A stretch of 64,000 nt of DNA, from positions 1,922,001 to 1,986,000 of the forward strand of contig NZ_CP073015.1 of assembly GCF_018080005.1 (NCBI RefSeq), given 5' to 3'. The position numbers and the translations under genes are program-made. This document shows positions 17,228 to 27,700 of the stretch, in pieces. This DNA comes from Flavobacterium sp. CS20. GTDB taxonomy: Bacteria; Bacteroidota; Bacteroidia; Flavobacteriales; Flavobacteriaceae. Under the pieces are notes generated by a model. That model was not told the DNA's origin and did not search any database. It worked only from the letters and a program-made list of their open reading frames with translations. The number at the start of each line of letters is the position of its first letter. Position 1 is the stretch's first letter.

Positions 17228-19015
17228 CTACTTCACAATCAATTTCAACACCTGTGATTTGGCTTGGGCGTTGGTGACTTTTATTAAATATAGTCCTGTG
17301 GAGAGTTGGTTGATATCTATGCGGTTGTTTTCTAATTTAGCTTGTTTGAGTTTTTGACCTTGTAGGTTGTAAATGGTATAAGCCATAAGCGGGGTTTGAC
17401 TTTGCAGAAACACCTTATCGCTTGCGGGTTGTGGGTAGAGTTTGATGTCTAAAGGATTATCTTGCTCTACGACGCTCAAGGTGCAATTGCCTGTGCCGTA
17501 TTGGGCGATAAAAAAATCCGTGTCGCTGCCAGTTTTGGTTATGGAGCCATTAGGATTGCCAGACAGCAAGGTGCCGCCAAAATGCCCACCGACCACGATA
17601 TTACCTTGGCTATCAATGTCCATAGCCATGATCATGTCAAAAGCTATGGATGCCGATGGCATAGGGATAACTTCCTGTAGTGCCCCAGTGGTTTTATTGA
17701 ACCTTAACACCGCATTATCGGTAGCGAGTAAACCTACGCCACCGACTCCTGTGCCAAAGGGCATGCCATCCCACTCGTTGTTTAAGCTCCCGAGACCGAG
17801 ATACACATCATTGCCATTAATGGCAATGCTACGACCGGGGAAGCGACTATCTTTTATGGCATTAGTGCCCCAAATTAAATTACCGCCAGAGTCTAACTTT
17901 ATTAGAAAGGGACTCTCTGGTGTTGATTCATTGGGATCGGATATGAAATTATAACCCGCAAAACTATCCAATTCATTAGAAATATTACTGTTAGCGTACT
18001 TCCCTGTAAGATAAATATCTCCATTATCATCAAGGGCTAAATCACCGAGGGTCCAAGAATTTTTTTTTACATTTTCATGATACCAAACCACTTGCCCTTG
18101 GTTATCTAAAGTCGCCAGATAAAAAGCTTTATCTTCTCCACTCGCTACTCCAAAACCATTAATACTCAAAGAGCCATCTTGACGCCTTGTATCCGCAATA
18201 TAATACTGCTGTAAATTGGGGTCGTAAGCGAGTTGGTAATCATACCAATCTAAACCGGGTTGCATATCTAAAGGAATAAAGTTTTCCAAGTTTCCATTGG
18301 TATCATAAACTATTATAGCCGATTCACCTAAAGGATTTGTAACTGTAAGTTGACCTTCTAAGTGATTCCCAGGAAATAAACGAATTAAAGAATGGGTTTT
18401 TCCATTTGATTCAACCATCGTTTTTTGCATAAATCCTGAAAACTGGTCTATCGGGCCTTCTGGTTCGCGTAACCATTGAAACACCCCTTGATCATTATAT
18501 TTAATGATAAATATCCCTTTTCTGCCTTCTTCTAAGCTACCATCAAATAAGACTGGATTTTTTATAGAATCATTATCAAAATGGGTTGGAGTGGAACAAT
18601 TACAATTACCAGTTATACCTGTAACATATACATTATTATTACTATCTATACCTATACTCGTCGCCCAATTAATATTAAAAGAACCAATGGTTTTAGACCA
18701 TCTAAAATTGCCTTGACAATCCGTTGAAAACACAAATATATCTTTACTAGCCCCATTCGAGCTATAGGTGGTTATCAAAGTTCCATCATAATCGGTCTGC
18801 GAGGCTCCGATCTCGGCAAGAAAATAATAGTTATCGTTTTGGTCTATGGCAAGGTCTAACACCCGTTCAACGCCCGTACTAAATACTACAGAACCTTGCG
18901 CGAGACTCACTAACCCACCTCCCCGCTTCGCCCATTGCCAATCAGGGGTTTGGGCTAAGGTTAAATTCAAGCTAAATACGGTTAATATTATAATTATATA
19001 TCTGTAATTCATCAT
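17228..19015 (-). CDS. T9SS type A cargo, SBBP beta-propeller protein (array copy 1)
   Basis: 595 residues: signal peptide (cleavage after TLAQ), the family N-terminus TPDWQWAKRGGG, then a propeller-like domain built from short blades such as NNVYVTGITG, GDIYLTGKYAN, NDVYLGLGSLNNEW and GNIVVGGHFGG, matching the SBBP repeat pattern. The last 75 residues form a type A sorting domain (LYPQPASDKVFLQSQTPLMA ... GLYLIKV), cut off after T9SS export. No catalytic motif is visible; binding or adhesion is a guess. It is the last and intact member of four tandem paralogues, sharing N-terminal type with copy 4 and signal peptide with copy 3. Confidence 0.85.
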   Translation of the reverse strand: MMNYRYIIIILTVFSLNLTLAQTPDWQWAKRGGGLVSLAQGSVVFSTGVERVLDLAIDQNDNYYFLAEIGASQTDYDGTLITTYSSNGASKDIFVFSTDCQGNFRWSKTIGSFNINWATSIGIDSNNNVYVTGITGNCNCSTPTHFDNDSIKNPVLFDGSLEEGRKGIFIIKYNDQGVFQWLREPEGPIDQFSGFMQKTMVESNGKTHSLIRLFPGNHLEGQLTVTNPLGESAIIVYDTNGNLENFIPLDMQPGLDWYDYQLAYDPNLQQYYIADTRRQDGSLSINGFGVASGEDKAFYLATLDNQGQVVWYHENVKKNSWTLGDLALDDNGDIYLTGKYANSNISNELDSFAGYNFISDPNESTPESPFLIKLDSGGNLIWGTNAIKDSRFPGRSIAINGNDVYLGLGSLNNEWDGMPFGTGVGGVGLLATDNAVLRFNKTTGALQEVIPMPSASIAFDMIMAMDIDSQGNIVVGGHFGGTLLSGNPNGSITKTGSDTDFFIAQYGTGNCTLSVVEQDNPLDIKLYPQPASDKVFLQSQTPLMAYTIYNLQGQKLKQAKLENNRIDINQLSTGLYLIKVTNAQAKSQVLKLIVK

Positions 19016-19136
19016 GTTATTCTTTTATTAAAATTAATTGTTAAGCCCCTTAGATTCCCCAAAGGGGGACTTTTTGTTGTGGGTTTTATGTTGATTAGTT
19101 TTGTCATTATTTTAGTTTTTTATTAAAATGTTTTAC
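19016..19136. repeat. Array spacer, copy A (121 bp)
   Basis: Almost identical to the spacer at 22776-22896 and closely similar to 20871-20997. It contains the palindromic core CCCCAAAGGGG flanked by AAGCCCCTTAGATT and GACTTTTTGTTG, a motif type common in Bacteroidota intergenic DNA. It marks the duplication unit of about 1.9 kb. Confidence 0.8.
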
Positions 19137-20870
19137 CTACTCCACAATCAATTTCAACACCTGTGATTTGGCTTGGGCGTTGGTGACTTTTATTAAATAT
19201 AGTCCTGTGGAGAGTTGGTTGATATCTATGCGGTTGTTTTCTAATTTAGCTTGTTTGAGTTTTTGCCCTTGTAGGTTATAAATGGTATAAGCCATAAGCG
19301 GGGTTTGACTTTGCAGAAACACCTTATCGCTCGCGGGTTGTGGGTAGAGTTTAATCTCTAAGGGATTATTTTGCTCTGCGACGTTCAAGGTGCAATTGCC
19401 TGTGCCGTATTGGGCGATAAAAAAATCCGTGTCGCCGCCAGTTTTGGTTATGGAACCATTAGGATTGCCAGACAACAAGGTGCCGCCAAAATGCCCACCG
19501 ACCACAATATTGCCTTGACTATCAATGTCCATAGCCATGATCATGTCAAAAGCTATGGATGCCGATGGCATAGGGATAACTTCCTGTAGCGCCCCAGTGG
19601 TTTTATTGAACCTTAACACCGCATTATCGGTAGCCAGTAAGCCGACGCCACTGACTCCTGTGCCAAAGGGCATGCCATCCCACTCATTGTTTAAGCTCCC
19701 GAGACCAAGATAGACATCATTGCCATTAATGGCAAGACTACGACCGGGGAAGCGGCTAAAAAGTTTTGCATTTGTACCCCAAATTAGATTACCTGAAGAG
19801 TCAAACTTCATTAAAAATGGGCTTCTTTTGTCGAACTCATTTGCATCTGCAACAAAAGTATAGCCTGCAAAACTATCTTGCACACTATCTCCTCCTTGAC
19901 TATAGTAGCCAGTAAAATAAATATCCCCATTATTATCTATGGCAATATCGCCCAAAGACCAACCCCCGTTAGAAGTATTTTCATGATACCATAAGACCTG
20001 GCCTTGATTATCGAGAGCGGCTAAGTAAAACGCTTTATCATCTCCGGTAGTCGCACCAAACCCATTAATACTGAGTTCAGGTTCGGTGCCTCTTACGGTA
20101 TCTGCAATATAATACCGGTCTAAATTGGGGTCGTAAGCGAGTTGGTAGTCGTATCTATCGGTACCAGGTTTTAAGTCTAGAAGTATAAAATTTTCTAAGT
20201 TACCATCAGCATCGTAAATGATAATAGCGTTTTGTCCTTCTTGGTCTGTGACAGTAAGCTGACCATCTAAGTGAGTTCCTGTAAAAAACCAAACCAAAGA
20301 ATGGCTTCTCCCGCTGGGTTCTATTATTGTTTTTTGCATAGAACCTCCTAAATGATCTATTGGACCTTCAGGTTCGCGTAACCATTGAAAATTGCCTTGG
20401 TCATCATATTTAATAATAAAAATGGATTTTAATTCATCTTGTAATGTACCATCAAATACAGCTGGAGCTTTAATTGTGTCATTAGCAAAATGTGGCGGTG
20501 TAGGTGGTCCAAAATTTCTTGTATTCCCAGTCACGTAAACGCTATTATTATTATCTAATCCAATAGAATTAACACTATCACCACCTCCACCACCAATACT
20601 TTTACCCCATCTAAAGTTACCCTGACAATCTGTTGAGAACATATAGATATCTTTTGTATTATTATTGTTATAAGTTGTAATAGGCATACCTTCATAATCG
20701 GTTTGAGCACCACTTACTTCTGCCAAATAATAATAATTGTTATTAGAATCTATTTTTAAATCTAAGACACGTTCTACACCTGTACTCGTAGTTTCATTAC
20801 CTTGTAAATTAATTGTTCCCCCACCACGTTTAGCCCATTGCCAGTCCGGGGTTTGGGCATAGGATATCAA
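19137..20870 (-). CDS. T9SS type A cargo, SBBP beta-propeller protein (array copy 2)
   Basis: 577 residues from TTG 20870. Propeller blades and the type A sorting domain match copy 1 nearly residue for residue at the C-terminal end. The 5' end is odd: the listed start leaves only ISYAQ before TPDWQWAKRGGG, whereas the open frame upstream encodes a hydrophobic stretch (LAFTLIFLFFGSLISYAQ) that looks like a signal peptide core but has no ATG; it runs straight into the spacer's CCCCCTTTGGGGG palindrome and then a stop. The original start appears to have been replaced by the spacer element. Export is doubtful unless a non-standard start is used. Confidence 0.78.
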   Translation of the reverse strand: MISYAQTPDWQWAKRGGGTINLQGNETTSTGVERVLDLKIDSNNNYYYLAEVSGAQTDYEGMPITTYNNNNTKDIYMFSTDCQGNFRWGKSIGGGGGDSVNSIGLDNNNSVYVTGNTRNFGPPTPPHFANDTIKAPAVFDGTLQDELKSIFIIKYDDQGNFQWLREPEGPIDHLGGSMQKTIIEPSGRSHSLVWFFTGTHLDGQLTVTDQEGQNAIIIYDADGNLENFILLDLKPGTDRYDYQLAYDPNLDRYYIADTVRGTEPELSINGFGATTGDDKAFYLAALDNQGQVLWYHENTSNGGWSLGDIAIDNNGDIYFTGYYSQGGDSVQDSFAGYTFVADANEFDKRSPFLMKFDSSGNLIWGTNAKLFSRFPGRSLAINGNDVYLGLGSLNNEWDGMPFGTGVSGVGLLATDNAVLRFNKTTGALQEVIPMPSASIAFDMIMAMDIDSQGNIVVGGHFGGTLLSGNPNGSITKTGGDTDFFIAQYGTGNCTLNVAEQNNPLEIKLYPQPASDKVFLQSQTPLMAYTIYNLQGQKLKQAKLENNRIDINQLSTGLYLIKVTNAQAKSQVLKLIVE

Positions 20871-20997
20871 TGATCCGAAAAATAAAAAAATAAGGGTGAA
20901 AGCTAAGCCCCTAAATCCCCCAAAGGGGGACTTTTTGTTGTGGTTTTTATGTTGATTGATTTTGTCATTATTTTAGTTTTTTATTAAAATGTTTTAC
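20871..20997. repeat. Array spacer, copy B (127 bp)
   Basis: Variant of the other two array spacers with the core CCCCCAAAGGGGGACTTTTT. On its copy-2 side it runs into the codons of the presumed signal peptide of copy 2, so the boundary of the element lies inside the coding region. Confidence 0.75.
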
Positions 20998-22775
20998 CTA
21001 CTCCACAATCAATTTCAACACCTGTGATTTGGCTTGGGCGCTGGTGACTTTTATTAAATATAGCCCTGTGGAGAGTTGGTTGATATCTATGCGATTGTTT
21101 TCTAATTTAGCTTGTTTGAGTTTTTGCCCTTGTAGGTTATAAATGGTATAAGCCATAAGCGGGATTTGACTTTGCAGAAACACCTTATCGCTCGCGGGTT
21201 GTGGGTAGAGTTTAATCTCTAAAGGATTATTTTGCTCTGCGACGTTCAAGGTGCAATTGCCCATGCCGTATTGGGCGATAAAAAAATCCGTGTCGATGCC
21301 AGTTTTAAATATGGAGCTATTAGGATCGCCAGACAGCAAGCTACCGCCAAAATGCCCACCGACCACGATATTACCTTGGCTATCAATGTCCATGACTATG
21401 ATCATGTCAAAGGCTATGGATGCCGATGGCATAGGGATAACTTCCTGTAGCGCTCCAGTGGTTTTATTGAACCTTAACACCGCATTATCGGTAGCCAGTA
21501 AGCCGACGCCACTGACTCCTGTGCCAAAGGGCATGCCATCCCACTCATTGTTTAAGCTCCCGAGACCAAGATAGACATCATTACCAGTAATGGCGATGCT
21601 ACGACCGGGGAAGCGACTATCTTTTATGGCATTAGTACCCCAGATTAAATTACCGCCAGAGTCTAACTTTATTAGAAAGGGTACTTTAGGTGCTGTCATA
21701 GCAGGATCTGTGATAAATGTATAACCTGCAAAACTATCAACTTCATTATTTAAACCCTCATTGAACTCACTTGTAAAATAAACATCACCATTATTATCTA
21801 GAGCAATATCACCTAATGTCCAACTATTTGTTCTCGTACTTTCGTGATGCCACAAAACTTGCCCCTGGTTATCTAGGGTAGCTAGGTATAGGGCATTTTC
21901 ATTTCCATTTGCTACACCAAAACCATTTAAGCTAAGCTCTTCACTACCTTGACGTTTGGTATCCGCAATATAATACCGGTCTAAATTGGGGTCGTAAGCC
22001 AATTGGTAATCGTAGCGGTCTAAGCCAGGTTGCATATCTAATAAGATAAAGTTTTCCAAGTTTCCATTGGCATCATAAACTATAATAGACGATTGCCCTA
22101 AGGAGTCTGTAACTGTGAGTTGTCCTTCAAGATGAGTACCTGAACCAAAGCGTACTAAAGAATGTGTTCTGCCATTTGGTTCTACTACTGTTTTGTGCAT
22201 AAAACCAAAAGAATCAAAGATAGGCCCTTCAGGTTCTCGTAGCCATTGAAAATTGCCTTGATTATCGTATTTTATAATGAAAAGAGACTTAAGCTCATCT
22301 TGTAAGCTACCGTCAAAAACGGCAGGTGCTTTTATAGTATCATTTGCAAAACTAACACCCTCTGTACCAAGATTAAATGTCCCACCTGAAATATAGACAT
22401 TATTGCTAATATCTATATTAATAGAATTTGCAAAATCGCTAGCACTACCCCTATACTCTTAGACCATCTAAAGTTACCCTGACAATCTGTTGAGAACATA
22501 TAGATATCTTTTGTATTATTATTGTTATAAGTTGTAATAGGCATACCATCATAATCGGTTTGAGCACCACTTACTTCTGCCAAATAATAATAATTGTTAT
22601 TAGAATCTATTTTTAAATCTAAGACACGTTCTACACCTGTACTCGTAGTTTCATTACCTTGTAAATTAATTGTTCCCCCACCTCGCTTAGCCCATTGCCA
22701 GTCGGGGGTTTGGGCTAAGGTTAAATTCAAGCTAAATACTGTTAATATTATAATTATATATCTATAATTCATCAT
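20998..22775 (-). pseudogene. T9SS type A cargo, SBBP beta-propeller protein (array copy 3, frameshifted)
   Basis: Full-length homologue of copies 1, 2 and 4 but split into two frames: 22413-22775 (signal peptide and N-terminus, as in copy 1) and 20998-22200 (rest, including type A sorting domain). The break is a run of four C on the plus strand at 22448-22451; one more base restores RWSKSIGGSASDFANSINID and joins both halves. Between the two open frames, the restored frame reads through normal family sequence (NNVYISGG, FIIKYDNQGNFQWLREPEG). As written, the product would stop after 120 residues with no sorting domain. It could be real inactivation, homopolymer switching, or a consensus error. 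Confidence 0.85.
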
Positions 22776-22896
22776 GTTATTCTTTAATTAAAATTAATTG
22801 TTAAGCCCCTTAGATTCCCCAAAGGGGGACTTTTTGTTGTGGGTTTTATGTTGATTAGTTTTGTCATTATTTTAGTTTTTTATTAAAATGTTTTAC
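22776..22896. repeat. Array spacer, copy C (121 bp)
   Basis: Near-identical to 19016-19136, from the start codon of copy 3 to the stop of copy 4, with the same CCCCAAAGGGG core. The identity extends into both flanking genes, showing recent duplication or gene conversion. Confidence 0.8.
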
Positions 22897-24714
22897 CTAC
22901 TCCACAATCAATTTCAACACCTGTGATTTGGCTTGGGCGTTGGTGACTTTTATTAAATATAGTCCTGTTGAGAGTTGTTGGATGTCTATGCGGTTGTTAT
23001 CTAATTTAGCTTGTTTGATTTTTTGACCTTGTAGGTTGTAAATGGTATAAGCCATAATCGGGATTTGACTTTGCAGAAACACCTTATCGCTCGCGGGTTG
23101 TGGATAGAGTTTGATATCAAATGAGTTGCTAAACTCTTCCGTGCTTAATGTGCAATTACCTGTGCCGTATTGGGCGATAAAAAAATCCGTGTCGCCGCCG
23201 GTTTTAAATATGGATTTATTAGGATCGGCAGTCAACAAGGAGCCGCCAAAATGCCCACCGACTACAATATTCCCATTGCTATCGATGTCCATAGCTATGA
23301 TCATGTCAAAGGCTATGGATGCCGATGGCATAGGGATAACTTCTTGCAATGCTCCTGTGGTTTTATTGAACCTTAACACCGCATTATCGGTAGCCAGTAA
23401 GCCGACGCCACTGACTCCTGTGCCAAACGGCATGCCATCCCACTCGTTGTTTAAGCTCCCGAGACCGAGATACACATCATTACCATTGATGGCAATGCTA
23501 CGACCGGGGAAAGGACTAAATCTTAAAGCGTTAGTGCCCCAAATTAGATTCCCATTTGAATCTAGTTTGATAAGAAAAGGATGTTGGTTATCATTTTCAA
23601 TAGGGTCAATTTCAAATGTGTAACCCGCAAAACTATCTACAGCAGTACTACTATTGCTAAAATTATTATTTTGATAACCTGTAAAATAAATATCACCATT
23701 ATCATCCACAGCAATATCACCTAATGACCAGCCACCAACATTATTGTTCTCATGATACCAAACCACTTGTCCTTGGTTATCGAGAGCGGCCAAGTAAAAG
23801 GCTTTATCATCTCCGGTAGTCGCACCAAACCCATTTATACTGAGTTCAGGTTCGGTGCCTCTTACCGTATCCGCAATATAATACCGGTCTAAATTGGGGT
23901 CGTAAGCGAGTTGGTAGTCGTATATATCTAAACCAGGTTGCATATCTAAAGGAATAAAGTTTTCCAAGTTTCCATTGGTATCATAAACTATTATAGCCGA
24001 TTGACCTAAAGAGTCTGTAACAGTAAGCTGACCATCTAGATGTGTTCCAGGACCAAAACGAACTAAAGAATGTGTTCTGCCACTAGGTTCTATTACTGTC
24101 TTTTGTAGGGGAGCTCCAAAATAATTTACAGGACCTTCAGGCTCTTGCAACCACTGAAAATTGCCTTGGTCATCATATTTAATGATAAACATAGACTTTC
24201 TGGCCTCTTCCATACTCCCGTCTAGCATTGCAGGTGTTTTTATAGTATCATTTGAAAAATGTGGTGCTGGTGAACCAAAATTTCTCGTAATTCCTGAAAT
24301 ATAAATATTATCATTGGCATCGACTACAATTGAATTAGCTCTATCAATAGATCTTCCGCCTATACTTTTAGACCATCTGAAGTTACCTTGACAATCTGTT
24401 GAGAACATGTAGATATCTTGATAAGCACCATTCGAGCTATAGGTAGTTATCAACGTTCCATCATAATCGGTCTGCGAGGCTCCAACTTCGGCTAGAAAAT
24501 AGTAGTTATCGTTTTGGTCTATGGCAAGGTCTAATATCCGTTCAACACCCGTACTAAATACTTCAGAGCCTTGTAAATTTACAGTACCTCCACCCCGCTT
24601 CGCCCATTGCCAGTCTGGAGTTTGAGCATAGGAAACATTTATATGTAAAGCACATATAAAAATAATTAAAGTTATATTTATGATTTTCATTATTTTAGGT
24701 TTTGAATTAAACAT
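22897..24714 (-). CDS. T9SS type A cargo, SBBP beta-propeller protein (array copy 4)
   Basis: First paralogue of the array in transcription order. The ATG at 24714 begins two bases after the stop of the upstream PKD adhesin; a second ATG at 24690 gives a more compact signal peptide (MKIINITLIIFICALHINVS, cleavage after YAQ) and is my preferred start. The mature part has the shared TPDWQWAKRGGG opening, blade motifs (GDIYFTGYQNN, NDVYLGLGSLNNEW, GNIVVGGHFGG) and a type A sorting domain (LYPQPASDKVFLQ). The signal peptide differs from copies 1 and 3. Tight spacing suggests one transcript from the PKD adhesin through all four copies. Confidence 0.87.
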   Translation of the reverse strand: MFNSKPKIMKIINITLIIFICALHINVSYAQTPDWQWAKRGGGTVNLQGSEVFSTGVERILDLAIDQNDNYYFLAEVGASQTDYDGTLITTYSSNGAYQDIYMFSTDCQGNFRWSKSIGGRSIDRANSIVVDANDNIYISGITRNFGSPAPHFSNDTIKTPAMLDGSMEEARKSMFIIKYDDQGNFQWLQEPEGPVNYFGAPLQKTVIEPSGRTHSLVRFGPGTHLDGQLTVTDSLGQSAIIVYDTNGNLENFIPLDMQPGLDIYDYQLAYDPNLDRYYIADTVRGTEPELSINGFGATTGDDKAFYLAALDNQGQVVWYHENNNVGGWSLGDIAVDDNGDIYFTGYQNNNFSNSSTAVDSFAGYTFEIDPIENDNQHPFLIKLDSNGNLIWGTNALRFSPFPGRSIAINGNDVYLGLGSLNNEWDGMPFGTGVSGVGLLATDNAVLRFNKTTGALQEVIPMPSASIAFDMIIAMDIDSNGNIVVGGHFGGSLLTADPNKSIFKTGGDTDFFIAQYGTGNCTLSTEEFSNSFDIKLYPQPASDKVFLQSQIPIMAYTIYNLQGQKIKQAKLDNNRIDIQQLSTGLYLIKVTNAQAKSQVLKLIVE

Positions 24715-24716
24715 TC

Positions 24717-27700
24717 TTATTCTTTGATTAGTATCAATTGATTTAAAATTTTACCACCATGTTTTAGAACTACAATGTATTGTCCTGAATTATAGACTGA
24801 TAAGTCTAACAATACCTCATCTTTTAGGTTGTTGATTTTTCTTTGGTCTTTGAGGTAACCTAAAATAGTATAGATTTCTATTTCGGCGTTTTCTACTTTA
24901 TCTATGTTTAATAATTCATAAAACAATGTTGTTATATGGGTTACAGGATTTGGTGAAGCTTTGAGTTTGGCATCTATTCTGGGTTGAGAATTATTATAAA
25001 TGATTTCAATTTCATGTATACAGAAAGCATCTCCTGCTTGTTGCCCCATAACTTGCACAAAATCAGAACCTCCAGTAAAGCCAGCATCTGGAATAAAAGT
25101 CAAGAGATTAGAGCTATTAAAACTAACCGATGAATTTGCCGGAATGGTTATTGGATTAGGGCTATAAACGCCATTATAGGAGGTAAGGCTTAAGGTTATT
25201 GCAAAGCTGTTATTGTTGTTAATAGACCCGATGATATCATAGGATATGAAATTGTTATTAGAATTAGCAATGGACTCTAGATTGTATTCAATATTACAGC
25301 TTGCTTCACAACCTCCATCTATATCTATGTCTAAATCTGCTGATGTCGAAACACATCCCAAATCATTTGTAAGGCTGAGATTTAAAAATCCATCAGAGGG
25401 AATTATCACATAATCTGAAACAACACCATTTTGACTGACACTGTTGTCGTTAAAATTCCATGAATAAGGATGAAATTCAGGAATAGGACCAATGATATAA
25501 GGAACTGGTTCAGACCTTATAGTTTCAGTACAAAAATCGATACAACCCTCAGGAAAAATCCATAAAAATTCATCAGGCGATTTGGGGACAAACACGTTGG
25601 CAGTGGTAGAGCGACCTGATTGGGGTTGATAGGTTACACTATAAGCGCCACCTGTATTTACGTTAATATATGTACCTTGCATACCGTTACTCCATGTATA
25701 TAAAGCGTTAGGTTGCGGGTTAGTAATCTTAAGCGTTACAGAATAGGCTTCACACTGGTTTAATTGGATATCAATTTGAGGTTCAATACTCGGTAAAACG
25801 TTAACAGCAATAGTCTCACTTGTCTGACAATTAGTGGTATTGTCTTTAGCTTCTATCAAATACTCAAAAACACCAGCAGTTTGCATGGTTTCAGTATAAG
25901 AAATGTCTGGTCCAGACGTCCAAGCTTGAACGATATTAGGTTGCCCATTTTGTACTATAGATATTTGATATTCAGCATTACTTGGTGAAACTGTTCCCGA
26001 AAACTCGAGTTCTTCACCTTCGCAAAGTAATGTATTCCCATCAATATTAAGGCTAGGATTTGGGAAATTGTTAACATACACGCCAGCCAATTCTTCATAT
26101 AAACAACCGTTGGCATCAGTTAACTTTAGGCTATAAAGTCCTTCGGTTGAAGCGTTAAAAGTCGAGTTGGTTGCACCGTTTATGTTTTGACCGCCTAAAA
26201 CCCATTGATATCCAGAAGGTGTTTCTCCTCCAAAGGGTGGTTCATAAAATAGGTTTACATTTTCACCTTGACATAATAAAGGATTATCAGGTTTTATTTC
26301 CCCTCCAAACTCCGCCTTCAGCACCTCAAGACTTTCAATGCTAAACGTCTTGCTACAACCATAGGGGTTGGTGGCAATGAGAGTTATCTGATTAGTAGGA
26401 TTTGCATCCATTTGAATGACAATATCTTGAAGTGTATTGGTGGCGCCTTGAAATTCCCATTGATAAGTGACATTAGGGTCGGGATTTGTGGGGCTTAGCA
26501 CCACTTGTTCTTCCGTGCAAAAAGGAGAACTATTAGAAATACTAAATGTAGCATCGGGCAAGCTTAAATCTACGTTTTCTACTTTTATATTGCAAGGCGG
26601 AAAACCTTGTTGTTCAATATATAAAGTAAATTCGTAATTGCCAGGTGGTAAAGTGGCTGTAGCTTGGTTAAAATCTTGATTGCTTGGGTCGATGACTATA
26701 GATTGCCCAGTATCAGTATTAGTTATGTCATAATTAGCCTCTAAATTATTAAAGCTAGGCAAAAATGTAGAGTCATTGTGTAGGATAACATCATACCCAT
26801 TACCATTACTATTACAGGTTATTTCAGTATTTAATATAGGATGATAGCCAACATCTACACTTGCAAGGCTATCTGTAAAACAATCATTATAATTAGCTTG
26901 TGCTTTAAATTTAAAACTTCCACTTGTATTAACATTAAATATATAGGTAACTTGACCAGGGCTAGACTGAGCGCTATCAAAAGTTGCATTGGCATCAGAA
27001 AAACTATCTGAAGTTTCTATAACCACAGAAACAGGATTATTAGAAAACGTTGCAGTGACTTCAACTTGATTGCAATTAATCCAATTTGCGTCAACACTAA
27101 TGGTTTCGTCTTCACATTCTAGTTTGTCTTCACAGTTCTTAAAAATTTCATAAACACTTGTTGTGGTTATACATCCATTAGTTCCAGTAACTTGAACAGT
27201 ATAGGTTCCAAAGCCGTTATTATTATTGCTTAAGTCTATGGTATTAGAGGTTTCGCCCTGTATAATAGTACCATTAAATAGCCACTGAAAAGACTGATTG
27301 CCATTGGGGTCTTGAACATTGACTTGTAACACAGCATCTATATCTTCTGCTTGGCAAAACGTATTACCTCCAGAAAATAATGATATATCAGCTTCAGGAG
27401 CAGGTTTTACTGTTATTGTACCGCTTGCAGTAGCATCATTACAAATATCACTCTGAATAGAAATATTGTAACCAATGGCTATATCGCTATCAACATTGTT
27501 TAAAACAATATCTTGAATGGTATATGAAGTTGTAGAATTTATTGTTGTGTTATTAAAATTATTAAAGTTATTTTCAAAGTTGATATTGACATCTTGAGGA
27601 CTTAAACCCGGTAATTCTATGTCGCTTGTAATGTCTACGTCAAATGGTGTTCCTGCACAAATTTCTGCAGGCATATTTACCGTAAGTGTAGGCGATTCAA

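Noticed and set aside
17462..23623. Plus-strand frames repeated opposite the propeller array
   Set aside because: Same frames recur in each paralogue because the DNA is repeated; there is no start signal or family, so they are antisense shadows.
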